This document shows positions 8,384-15,680 of a stretch of DNA of 64,000 nucleotides, piece after piece; positions within the stretch are counted from its first letter, which is position 1, and each line of letters begins with the position of its first letter. A program made the translations under genes and the position numbers. Under the pieces are notes generated by a model that saw only the letters and a program-made list of their open reading frames with translations, did not search any database and was not told where the DNA came from. Source of the DNA: JANOSH01 sp031415695 (GTDB lineage Bacteria > Actinomycetota > Acidimicrobiia > Acidimicrobiales > Ilumatobacteraceae); NCBI GenBank assembly GCA_031415695.1, contig JANOSH010000068.1, positions 99,660 to 163,659 of the forward strand, written 5' to 3'.

Positions 8384-9496
8384 TTGGCACAAATACGCCT
8401 TCCGAACGTTCTTCTCCCTAGCGACGGGCGATTCGGTTGCGGTCCATCCAAAATTCGGCCCGACGCCATCACTGCATTGGCAGGGGTAGCCAGCACCTGG
8501 ATGGGTACCTCACATCGTCAAACGCCAGTGCGAAACGTCGTTGGTTCGGTGCGCTCGGGATTGCGTGACCTTTTCTCCTTACCCGACGGGTGGGAAGTAG
8601 TCATTGGCAACGGTGGCTCCACCGTGTTTTGGGACGTGGCCACGTTCGGGCTCATCACATCATCAAGTCACCATTTGGTGTTCGGCGAGTTCTCCACCAA
8701 GTTCGCTCAAGCATCAGGTGCGGCGCCACACCTCGACGAACCGACCATCACGAGTTCGGTGCCCGGCAGCCATCCCGATCTGCCGACCGAAGTAACAGGC
8801 GACATACTGGCCCTGACCCACAACGAAACCTCCACGGGCGTGTCCATGACCCCCAGGCGGCCGGCAGGAAATGGCCTGGTCGTAGTCGACGCAACGTCGG
8901 CGGCTGGCGGGCTCACATGGTCGCCAAGCGACGTCGACGTGTATTACTTTGCGCCCCAGAAGTGCTTCGCCAGCGACGGCGGTCTCTGGTTAGCGCTGTG
9001 TTCACCCGCCGCAATTGACCGTATCGAATCCATCGCTGCCACGGGCCGATGGTGTCCAGCTTCACTCGATCTCAAGATCGCTCTCGATAACAGCCGACTC
9101 AATCAGACATACAACACCCCTGCATTAGCAACGATCTTCCTCCTCGACCAGCAGATTCAGTGGATGAACCAGCAAGGTGGACTCGGGTGGACATCGCGGC
9201 GTTGCACCGCATCGAGCGGCATCATCTACGACTGGGCGGAGGCTCGATCATGGGCAAACCCATTCGTCGCCGATCCGTTACAGCGTTCTGCTGTGGTCGC
9301 CACCATCGATCTCGCTGATGTCGATGCCAACGATGTCAATGCGATTCTTCGAACCAACGGAATCGTCGACACCGAGTCGTATCGAAAGCTTGGGCGAAAC
9401 CAGTTGCGGATTGGAACGTTTCCAAGCGTCGACCCCGACGACGTGCAAGCCCTTGTGGCTTGCATCGACTACGTCGCAGAGGCATTGACGCCATGA
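8384..9496 (+). CDS. serC: Phosphoserine aminotransferase, actinobacterial type
   Basis: SerC transaminates phosphohydroxypyruvate to phosphoserine, the second step of serine synthesis. The protein matches the mycobacterial SerC type: DGRFGCGPSKIRP, MGTSHRQTPVRN, SLPDGWEVVIGNGGST, HNETSTGV, DVYYFAPQKCFASDGGLW (PLP lysine in APQK) and RKLGRNQLRIGTFP. The frame is open from 8204, but homologues begin just before xxIPxxxxPxDGRFG. This favours the TTG at 8384. No clear ribosome binding site is present, which would suit a leaderless mRNA. No serB is visible in the window. Confidence 0.93.
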   Translation: MAQIRLPNVLLPSDGRFGCGPSKIRPDAITALAGVASTWMGTSHRQTPVRNVVGSVRSGLRDLFSLPDGWEVVIGNGGSTVFWDVATFGLITSSSHHLVFGEFSTKFAQASGAAPHLDEPTITSSVPGSHPDLPTEVTGDILALTHNETSTGVSMTPRRPAGNGLVVVDATSAAGGLTWSPSDVDVYYFAPQKCFASDGGLWLALCSPAAIDRIESIAATGRWCPASLDLKIALDNSRLNQTYNTPALATIFLLDQQIQWMNQQGGLGWTSRRCTASSGIIYDWAEARSWANPFVADPLQRSAVVATIDLADVDANDVNAILRTNGIVDTESYRKLGRNQLRIGTFPSVDPDDVQALVACIDYVAEALTP

Positions 9497-9509
9497 CAGG
9501 CTGGGCCGT

Positions 9510-10367
9510 ATGAACGAACTCGTGTGGGATGCCGAACCTACGCTTCGACGCCCGATCATGGTGGTTGCGTTCGAAGGATTTTTCGATGCTGCTCAAGCCG
9601 CAACCACAGCGGTGCGGTGGCTCGAAACCGAGCACGACGCAGAGCTTCTCGCCAGCATCGATCCCGAGAATTTCTTCGACTTCACCAAGCAGCGGCCAAC
9701 CGTCGTACTCGATGAAGACGACCACCGGTCCATTTCTTGGCCAGCCAACGAGCTTCGCAGCGTCCGAAACCTCGACGGCCCCCATGATTTGGTGTTGCTT
9801 GCAGGTGTCGAACCACACATTCGGTGGGGCACGTTCGCCGATCTTGTCGTCGATACCGCCGACCAACTCAACGTTGAGCTTGTGGTTACTCTTGGCGCTG
9901 TGCCCGACATCATTCCGCACACCCGCACACCGCAGGTGTTTGGCTCGACCACTACGCCGGGCCTCGGCAGTCGACTCGGCCTTTCGCGCCCGCAGTATCA
10001 AGGACCGACCGGGTTGGTCGGCGTGCTGCACGACCGCCTCGACGACCTAGGACTACCGGCAATTGCCCTTCGATCACCTGTACCTCACTATGCGCTCGGT
10101 GCTCCTCACCCCAAGGCGTCCCAGGCGCTCATCCGGCATCTCGAACATGTCACCGGTAACCGACTACACAGTGCAAAGCTCGACGGCGAAATCCGCGACT
10201 GGGCTGTTCGCCACGATGCCGCCGTCGCCAACGACGATCAGGTAGCAGCCTATGTGACGATGCTGGAGCATCAATGGGACCAAAAGACGGAAGCCACACT
10301 GTCGTCGGGCGAGGAGCTGGCATCGCAGTTCGAGGAGTTTCTCCGAGAACGAGGCGATGACTCGTAG
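9510..10367 (+). CDS. PAC2-family protein
   Basis: This 285-residue protein resembles the PAC2 (proteasome assembly chaperone 2) family common in Actinobacteria, with RPIMVVAFEGFFDAAQAAT at the N-terminus and VVTLGAVPDIIPHTR and VPHYALGAPHPKA inside. Archaeal and eukaryotic relatives help assemble proteasomes; the bacterial role is not established. It follows serC by 13 bp and is probably cotranscribed. The C-terminus is acidic and likely helical. Function beyond family membership cannot be read from the sequence. Confidence 0.85.
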   Translation: MNELVWDAEPTLRRPIMVVAFEGFFDAAQAATTAVRWLETEHDAELLASIDPENFFDFTKQRPTVVLDEDDHRSISWPANELRSVRNLDGPHDLVLLAGVEPHIRWGTFADLVVDTADQLNVELVVTLGAVPDIIPHTRTPQVFGSTTTPGLGSRLGLSRPQYQGPTGLVGVLHDRLDDLGLPAIALRSPVPHYALGAPHPKASQALIRHLEHVTGNRLHSAKLDGEIRDWAVRHDAAVANDDQVAAYVTMLEHQWDQKTEATLSSGEELASQFEEFLRERGDDS

Positions 10368-10373
10368 TCAAAC

Positions 10374-10435
10374 CCGCAACTGTTGCGTAAACGGCTAGGC
10401 CAGAGACGGCCGTATCCGCAACTGTTGCGTAAATG
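10374..10435. repeat. Two copies of a short palindromic repeat, 42 bp apart
   Basis: CGCAACTGTTGCG, a perfect inverted repeat around a central T, occurs at 10375-10387 and 10417-10429, each followed by TAAA[C/T]GG. The second copy is flanked by ACGGCC and GGCCGT, which extend its stem. The pair sits between the convergent PAC2 and metY genes and may act as a two-way terminator, although there is no strong T-tract. Confidence 0.6.
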
Positions 10436-10459
10436 GCCGTTCTAAGGCCCGCTCTGCCG

Positions 10460-11749
10460 TCAGCCTCGCGCCGCGGCGAAGCCAGCTTCTAGGTCGGCGA
10501 GAATATCGTCGAGAGACTCAAGACCGACAGACAATCGAACGAGCTCGGGACGCACCCCAGCAATGATCTGCTCGTCGGCGGTGAGCTGACTGTGCGTCGT
10601 GGTCGCCGGTTGAATCACCAGACTTCGCACATCGCCAATATTGGCCACATGGCTATGGAGCGACAGTCCATCGACAAACCGTCGCCCGGCCTCGATGCCC
10701 CCCTTGATTCCAAAACTCACGATGGAGCCTTGTCCTCTCGGCATGTACTTGCGGCCTGCAGCGTGCCATCGGCTTGACTTGAGCCCCGCATACCAAACCC
10801 AGTCGACATCGGCATGCGCCTCCAGCCATTCGGCGACAGCCTGCGCGTTGAGCACGTGGCGTTCCATGCGTAACGACAAGGTTTCGAGCCCTTGGATCAT
10901 CATGAACGCATTAAATGGGCTGAGTGAAGCACCGAGGTCTCGCATGCATTGCACTCGAGCCTTGAGATGGAACGCCTGGTTACCGAGTGCCTCCCAATAC
11001 ACGAGCCCGTGATAGCTCGGATCGGGTGTCGTAAACATGGGGTGCCGACCGGCGCCCCAATCGAACGTGCCACCATCGACGATGATTCCGCCCATGGTGG
11101 TTCCGTGACCGCCGATGAATTTGGTAGCCGAATGCACAACAATGTCGGCTCCCCAACGCAATGGTTGGCACAGGTAGGGCGACGGAACCGTGTTGTCGAT
11201 GATGAGGGGCAGCCCATTCTCGTGAGCTACGCGGGCGATGCCTTCGATATCGAGCATGTTGTTGCTCGGGTTCGGCAGCGACTCGCCATAGAAGGCCCGA
11301 GTGTTCGGGCGCACCGCAGCGGCCCATTCGTCCAGATTGTCCGGATCGTTGACAAAGGTCACAGCAATTCCGTGCTTAGGCAGCGTGTAGTGGAGCAAGT
11401 TGTACGTGCCGCCGTATAGCGCCGCTGAAGCAACGATGTGGTCGCCCGCCTCGGCAAGGTTGAAGATGGCAACGGACTCGGCCGATTGACCCGACGCAGC
11501 GGCCAACGCACCCACGCCACCTTCAAGGGCGGCCACGCGTGCCTCGAACACGCCTTGGGTCGGGTTCATCAGACGGGTGTAGATATTTCCCATTTCGGCC
11601 AACGCGAAGAGGTTGGCCGCGTGCGCTGCATCTCGAAACTGAAACGCCGTGGTTTGATAGATCGGGGTGGCGCGTGCGCCGGTGGTCGGGTCAGCAACAG
11701 AACCCGAATGAATTTGGCGTGTTTCAAAGCCCCAGCTATCTTCGCTCAT
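10460..11749 (-). CDS. metY: O-acetylhomoserine sulfhydrylase
   Basis: This Cys/Met-metabolism PLP enzyme makes homocysteine from O-acetylhomoserine and sulfide (it may also use O-acetylserine). At about 429 residues it has the length and insertions of MetY rather than MetB: GFETRQIHSG, PIYQTTAFQF, the PLP lysine region VVHSATKFIGGHGTTMGG and the C-terminal SVGLESLDDILADLEAGF. The frame is open to 11794, but ATG at 11749 (MSEDSWGFETRQIH) matches family N-termini. It lies downstream of ilvC after a 431-bp gap and probably has its own promoter. Confidence 0.95.
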   Translation of the reverse strand: MSEDSWGFETRQIHSGSVADPTTGARATPIYQTTAFQFRDAAHAANLFALAEMGNIYTRLMNPTQGVFEARVAALEGGVGALAAASGQSAESVAIFNLAEAGDHIVASAALYGGTYNLLHYTLPKHGIAVTFVNDPDNLDEWAAAVRPNTRAFYGESLPNPSNNMLDIEGIARVAHENGLPLIIDNTVPSPYLCQPLRWGADIVVHSATKFIGGHGTTMGGIIVDGGTFDWGAGRHPMFTTPDPSYHGLVYWEALGNQAFHLKARVQCMRDLGASLSPFNAFMMIQGLETLSLRMERHVLNAQAVAEWLEAHADVDWVWYAGLKSSRWHAAGRKYMPRGQGSIVSFGIKGGIEAGRRFVDGLSLHSHVANIGDVRSLVIQPATTTHSQLTADEQIIAGVRPELVRLSVGLESLDDILADLEAGFAAARG

Positions 11750-11833
11750 GGATTTCGACCCTAGATCGCAGAATCCCGACCTAGCAAGTCGCATTTAGTA
11801 CTCAATCCTGGGCTTGCGCATTTCATCTGTTTA

Positions 11834-11862
11834 TTGTTAAGTTCACATCAGCGAATAAGCAA
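11834..11862 (-). promoter_or_regulatory. Candidate metY promoter
   Basis: On the minus strand TTGCTT (11862-11857) is followed after 17 bp by TAACAA (11839-11834), within an unusually AT-rich patch for this genome. It would give a 5' leader of roughly 80 nt. Within that leader CTAGGTCG and CGATCTAG can pair (one G-U). Confidence 0.4.
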
Positions 11863-11985
11863 GAAGGCCCATTCGCCACAGAGCGTGGTTGAAATACGGT
11901 ACACATGCTCCGTCGACGACGGAGCGACAGCCAAACAGATCGAGCGAAGGACCAGGAGCGGCACCCTGCGGCCATCGCACGCGAA

Positions 11986-12020
11986 GCGGCCCGGTGACTC
12001 TCGGGGAGTCACCGGGCCGC
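11986..12020. terminator. Strong hairpin downstream of ilvC
   Basis: GCGGCCCGGTGACT (11986-11999) pairs perfectly with AGTCACCGGGCCGC (12007-12020) across a 7-nt loop. It probably ends or processes the ilvBNC transcript. It lacks a T-tract on the minus strand, so it is not a textbook intrinsic terminator. Confidence 0.55.
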
Positions 12021-12057
12021 TGACGTTTCACTGTCTTTCGGGCCGCCCAACACAAGC

Positions 12058-12098
12058 TTTCGCGCCGTACCGGCACCCCGGCGCGCCAGTGCGCGAAA
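12058..12098. repeat. 41-nt palindromic intergenic repeat, copy A
   Basis: Outer arms TTTCGCGC (12058-12065) and GCGCGAAA (12091-12098) pair perfectly. The element has the same length and outer arms as the copy at 41278-41318, with 31 of 41 ungapped positions identical. See also the related 41-nt copies at 34616 and 36610. Confidence 0.65.
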
Positions 12099-12187
12099 CC
12101 TCGCTACGCACGGTTCAGCCTGGACCTCACGGTCCCACGGCCTACGGCCTGCCTGGAGTCTGAACCTCGCTACGCACGGTTCAGCCT
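12097..12187. repeat. 25-nt direct repeat overlapping the ilvC stop
   Basis: The sequence AACCTCGCTACGCACGGTTC plus AGCCT occurs at 12097-12121 and again at 12163-12187. The second copy contains the ilvC stop codon, so the first looks like a duplicate of the ilvC end. Confidence 0.75.
12129..12152. repeat. Dispersed 24-nt repeat, copy 1
   Basis: ACGGT[C/G]CCACGGCCTACG[G/C]CCTGC occurs here and at 25578-25601 with 22 of 24 positions identical. Both copies are intergenic, next to gene 3' ends. Confidence 0.55.
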
Positions 12188-13209
12188 CCGGAGGCTTCGG
12201 CTACTTTTTGCTTGCCCGCGGAGATCCACGGCATCATGCCCCGAAGCTCCTTACCGACAGCCTCGATCGCATGATCGGCGCCCGCCTTGCGCAGAGCGTT
12301 GAAGTTACCACGACCAGCCTCGGACTCGGCGATCCACTCCTTGGCAAACTTGCCCGACGTGATCTCCTTCAAGATCTTCTTCATCTCACGCTTCGTAGCC
12401 GCCGTGACGATACGCGGGCCGCGGGTCACGTCGCCAAACTCAGCCGTGTCGGAAATGGAGTACCGCATGCCCGCAATACCTTCCTCGTACATAAGATCGA
12501 CAATGAGCTTCACTTCGTGCAGGCATTCAAAATACGCCATCTCTGGTTGGTAACCAGCCTCGACAAGCGTCTCGAAACCGGCCTGCACCAATGCGGTGAG
12601 ACCGCCGCAGAGAACAACTTGCTCGCCGAACAGATCGGTTTCCGTCTCCTCGGTGAACGTGGTCTCGATAACCCCAGCGCGAGCTCCGCCAATGGCGTCG
12701 GCGTACGACAACGCAAGCTCTTTCGCCGTGCCGCTGGCATCTTGATGAACCGCAATGAGTGCGGGAACGCCGCCACCCTCGGTATAGGTGCGTCGCACTA
12801 AGTGGCCAGGGCCCTTCGGTGCGATCATGATGACGTCGACGCTCTTGGGAGGCTTGATCCGCTTGAAGCGGATATTGAAGCCGTGAGCGAAGGCCAATGC
12901 CTTGCCCTTGCGTAAGAAAGGCCGCACGAACTCGTCGTAGGTCGCCTTCTGCTCGGTGTCGGGCATCGTGAGCATGATTACGTTGCCCCATTTGCAGGCG
13001 TCGCCAATTGTCATAACGCGGAGTCCAGCCGCCTCGGCCTTGGCCTTCGACGACGAGCCGTCTCGCAACCCAACGACGACGGGCACGCCCGACTCTTTCA
13101 GGTTAAGCGCGTGGGCATGGCCCTGCGAGCCGTAGCCGATGATGGCGACCTTACGGCCCTGGATGATCGACCGATCGGCGTCGGCCTCGTAGTACACCTT
13201 GGCAGCCAT
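12181..13209 (-). CDS. ilvC: Ketol-acid reductoisomerase
   Basis: IlvC isomerises and reduces acetolactate or acetohydroxybutyrate with NADPH and Mg, the second step of valine/isoleucine synthesis. The 342-residue protein is the short class I type: dinucleotide motif GYGSQGHAHALNLKESG (about 25-41), APKGPGHLVRRTYTEGGGVP, and metal-site sequences FTEETETDLFGEQ and FECLHEVKLIVDLMYEEG. It is the third gene of ilvB-ilvN-ilvC; its ATG directly follows the ilvN stop. The stop codon lies inside a 25-nt direct repeat. Confidence 0.98.
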   Translation of the reverse strand: MAAKVYYEADADRSIIQGRKVAIIGYGSQGHAHALNLKESGVPVVVGLRDGSSSKAKAEAAGLRVMTIGDACKWGNVIMLTMPDTEQKATYDEFVRPFLRKGKALAFAHGFNIRFKRIKPPKSVDVIMIAPKGPGHLVRRTYTEGGGVPALIAVHQDASGTAKELALSYADAIGGARAGVIETTFTEETETDLFGEQVVLCGGLTALVQAGFETLVEAGYQPEMAYFECLHEVKLIVDLMYEEGIAGMRYSISDTAEFGDVTRGPRIVTAATKREMKKILKEITSGKFAKEWIAESEAGRGNFNALRKAGADHAIEAVGKELRGMMPWISAGKQKVAEASGG

Positions 13210-13743
13210 TCAGCTAGCCCTCTCTGTAGCGGCGTGCGGTGCACGCGTCCGTTCACGATTCAATTTGGGCAGAGCGATCCGCCCAGTGCGTTGCAACTCA
13301 ACGATGCCATATCCGCGCAGAAGTTCTTCAAAATCGTCGATCTTGCTCGGCTGACCTTCAAGGCTAACGGTGAGGGCATCGGTGCCGACCGCCAGTACCT
13401 TGCCCTCGAAAACCTGCACCAGCTCCAAGACACGGCCGCGCGCGGCTTCGGTGGCATTGATGGTAGCGATAAGGAGTTCTCGCTCAACAGCCGCGCGTGG
13501 ATCGAGTTCGCTGATCTTGATGACTTCAATGAGTTTGAACAGCTGTTTAGTGATCTGTTCGAGCGGTGACGAGTCGACGTCGACGACAATTGTAAGCCGG
13601 CTAAAGCGGTCGTCTTCAGTCGGTGCCACAGCAAGACTGAAGATGTTGTACCCGCGGCGAGCGAACAACCCGGCCACCCGGGCAAGGACGCCAGATCGGT
13701 TCTCGACAAGTACCGACAAAATGTGGTGGTTGGCGCTGCTCAT
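13210..13743 (-). CDS. ilvN: Acetolactate synthase small (regulatory) subunit
   Basis: This ACT-domain subunit activates IlvB and confers valine feedback inhibition. The N-terminal ACT domain reads HILSVLVENRSGVLARVAGL, followed by FARRGYNIFSLAVAPTED; a second ACT-like half follows (residues about 80-160). Length 177 fits the family. Its ATG overlaps the ilvB stop by 4 nt (ATGA), so translation is coupled, which suits a fixed subunit ratio. Confidence 0.96.
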   Translation of the reverse strand: MSSANHHILSVLVENRSGVLARVAGLFARRGYNIFSLAVAPTEDDRFSRLTIVVDVDSSPLEQITKQLFKLIEVIKISELDPRAAVERELLIATINATEAARGRVLELVQVFEGKVLAVGTDALTVSLEGQPSKIDDFEELLRGYGIVELQRTGRIALPKLNRERTRAPHAATERAS

Positions 13744-15485
13744 CGCAGGAACGCCCGACGGTCGCTTTGGCTTGGATGTACGAGCACGTCGTCGTTGGAA
13801 AACCCGGCGGGCACCATTGGAAACACGTTTTCCCGTGCATCGGTACGAAAGTCAATAACGACCGGACGATCGTTAATTGCATTGGCCTTATCAATGGCGG
13901 GCTGTATTTCCTCGGGCGAATCGACACGAATACCAACACAGCCCATGGCCTCGGCCCACATGGCAATATTCGGCAGATCTTGGTTGAGGTACACCTCGCT
14001 GTAACGCTCGTCGTAGAACATCTCCTGCCACTGACGAACCATGCCGAGGTACGAGTTATTGAGGACAGCAACCTTGATAGGGATGCGCTCGACCGAAGCA
14101 GTGGTCAGTTCCTGGGCTGTCATCTGGAAGCAGCCGTCGCCATCGACCGCCCACACTGTTCGATCAGGACGGCCAACCTTGGCCCCTATGGCCGCTGGAA
14201 TCGAGAACCCCATCGTGCCGAGGCCACCGGAATTCACCCACGTATACGGCTCCTCGAACGTCCAGTACTGACTCGACCACATTTGATGTTGGCCGACGCC
14301 CGAACACAAAATGGTTCCAGGAGGCGAGGAGTCACGCAACGCCTCAAGACATGCCTGCGGCTTTAGGGCCTCGCCCGGCTCAGAGGCGATGTAAGCCAAT
14401 GGGAACTGCTCACGCCAGCCCGACACTCGGCTCTTCCATACCGAGGTATCGGCCTGGACATCACCGCTCGACAGCAGGTTGCGGATCTCTCGAATGAGTT
14501 CGATGATGACCTCACGGCAGTCTCCGACAATTGGCACGTCGGGGCGACGAACTTTTCCGTGCTCTGCCGGGTCGATGTCGACGTGAATGATCTTTGCTTC
14601 AGGAGCAAACGTTGGAACTTTGCCGGTGATTCGATCGTCGAAACGCGAACCCAACGCAACCAGCAAGTCGCTCTTTTGCATGGCGGTTATAGCCGTGGCG
14701 TTGCCGTGCATGCCCGGCATTCCAAGGCACAGCGGATGGCTGTCGGGGAACGCGCCGCGGGCCATGAGGGTGGTGACCACGTGGATATCGGTGAGTTCTG
14801 CTAGTTCACGCAACGCCTCGGCCGCACGTGCCTTCAAAATCCCACCGCCGGCGTACAGCACGGGACGTTCAGATGCCAGGATCAGCTTGGCTGCAGCACG
14901 AATCGCCTGCGGGTCGCCCTTGACCTGCGGTGCATAACCAGGCAGGTCGACCGAATCGGGCCAATACCACTCCATGGTGTTCTGCAGGACATCTTTTGGC
15001 ACATCGACCAACACCGGACCCGGGCGCCCGGTTGTAGCGATGTGAAACGCCTCACGAATGGCTCTTGGCAGGTCCTGAGCCGACATGACCAGCTCGTTGT
15101 GCTTGGTTACCGAGCGTGTGATACCAACGGTGTCGCACTCCTGGAAGGCGTCAGTACCGATAGCCGTAGTTGGTACCTGACCGGTAATGCACACCATAGG
15201 AATTGAGTCCATGTAGGCATCGCACAAGGGCGTAACCATATTGGTTGCAGCCGGACCCGACGTAACCAAGGCAACCCCGGGTCGACCCGTGACATGGGCG
15301 TAACCCTCGGCCATATGACCGGCACCCTGCTCATGACGCACAAGAACATGACGAATTGACGACTCGATCAGCGGGTCGTAGGCCGGCAGAATACAGCCAC
15401 CGGGCAGTCCGAAAATGACTTCGGTACCTTCCAATTCGAGGCTCCGAATCAGCGCCTGGGCACCCGTGATGCGCTCTTTGGTCAT
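13740..15485 (-). CDS. ilvB: Acetolactate synthase large (catalytic) subunit
   Basis: IlvB is a TPP enzyme that condenses two pyruvates, or pyruvate and 2-oxobutyrate. At 581 residues it has the three TPP-enzyme domains: N-terminal GGCILPAYDPL and RHEQGAGHMAEGYA (catalytic Glu in HEQ), a central FAD-binding-like domain, and the C-terminal TPP/Mg motif VDGDGCFQMTAQEL with NNSYLGMVRQWQ. GGAG precedes its ATG. It is the first structural gene after a Leu/Ile/Val leader peptide and an intrinsic terminator, so expression is probably attenuated when branched-chain aminoacyl-tRNAs are plentiful. Confidence 0.98.
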   Translation of the reverse strand: MTKERITGAQALIRSLELEGTEVIFGLPGGCILPAYDPLIESSIRHVLVRHEQGAGHMAEGYAHVTGRPGVALVTSGPAATNMVTPLCDAYMDSIPMVCITGQVPTTAIGTDAFQECDTVGITRSVTKHNELVMSAQDLPRAIREAFHIATTGRPGPVLVDVPKDVLQNTMEWYWPDSVDLPGYAPQVKGDPQAIRAAAKLILASERPVLYAGGGILKARAAEALRELAELTDIHVVTTLMARGAFPDSHPLCLGMPGMHGNATAITAMQKSDLLVALGSRFDDRITGKVPTFAPEAKIIHVDIDPAEHGKVRRPDVPIVGDCREVIIELIREIRNLLSSGDVQADTSVWKSRVSGWREQFPLAYIASEPGEALKPQACLEALRDSSPPGTILCSGVGQHQMWSSQYWTFEEPYTWVNSGGLGTMGFSIPAAIGAKVGRPDRTVWAVDGDGCFQMTAQELTTASVERIPIKVAVLNNSYLGMVRQWQEMFYDERYSEVYLNQDLPNIAMWAEAMGCVGIRVDSPEEIQPAIDKANAINDRPVVIDFRTDARENVFPMVPAGFSNDDVLVHPSQSDRRAFLR

Positions 15486-15547
15486 GACAGATTCTCCTAC
15501 AACTTTCAGATTTCGGGCTCACTTCCCCGACTGCACAGCTCAGGGGG

Positions 15548-15609
15548 AAAAACACAACGACCCCCCGACTGGCGGGAGGTCGAGGCGCAGACAGCAGTGC
15601 TGCAGCGCC
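15548..15609 (-). terminator. ilvB transcription attenuator
   Basis: On the minus strand, just after the leader stop, GGCGC (15609-15605) pairs with GCGCC (15588-15584) around an inner CAGCA/TGCTG stem. Next CGACCTCCCG (15582-15573) pairs with CGGGGGGTCG (15567-15558, one G-U) across a 5-nt loop, followed by TTGTGTTTTT (15557-15548). The intrinsic terminator lies about 60 bp before the ilvB start. The alternative antiterminator fold is not worked out. Confidence 0.75.
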
Positions 15610-15644
15610 TAGGGTACGACGAGGATGAGGGCAAACGCGTTCAT
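15609..15644 (-). CDS. Branched-chain leader peptide of ilvBNC
   Basis: The short ORF MNAFALILVVP ends in TAG. Its five consecutive Leu-Ile-Leu-Val-Val codons are the three amino acids made by the pathway it precedes. An in-frame GTG at 15647 is another possible start. There is no convincing ribosome binding site. A TACAAT box lies so close upstream that the transcript may begin at or next to the start codon, giving a leaderless leader peptide. The attenuation role is inferred from codon content and from the following terminator. Confidence 0.8.
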   Translation of the reverse strand: MNAFALILVVP

Positions 15645-15653
15645 CACTTTCAG

Positions 15654-15680
15654 ATTGTAGCAGCCATCGCCGAGTGTCAC
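15654..15680 (-). promoter_or_regulatory. Candidate ilvBNC promoter
   Basis: On the minus strand TACAAT (15659-15654) matches the -10 consensus at five of six positions. GTGACA (15680-15675) lies 15 bp upstream as a possible -35 with short spacing. The predicted start is within a few bases of the leader peptide's GTG/ATG. Confidence 0.5.

Larger units (their letters stand above)
11750..12180. other. Non-coding gap between ilvC and metY
   Basis: This is the only gap over 300 bp and I see no credible gene in it. It holds a perfect 8-bp-stem hairpin (11907-11925), a 14-bp-stem hairpin (11986-12020), a 41-nt palindromic element (12058-12098), a direct repeat ending in ilvC, and a 24-nt sequence also found at 25578. 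I searched by eye for a SAM riboswitch ahead of metY and did not find its conserved core. Confidence 0.7.

Noticed and set aside
11750..11990. SAM riboswitch upstream of metY
   Set aside because: Riboswitches are common there in Actinobacteria, but I could not find the conserved core of SAM-I, SAM-II or SAM-IV in this leader; only unrelated hairpins are visible.
12208..12801. Plus-strand frame antisense to ilvC
   Set aside because: ilvC is unmistakable on the other strand.
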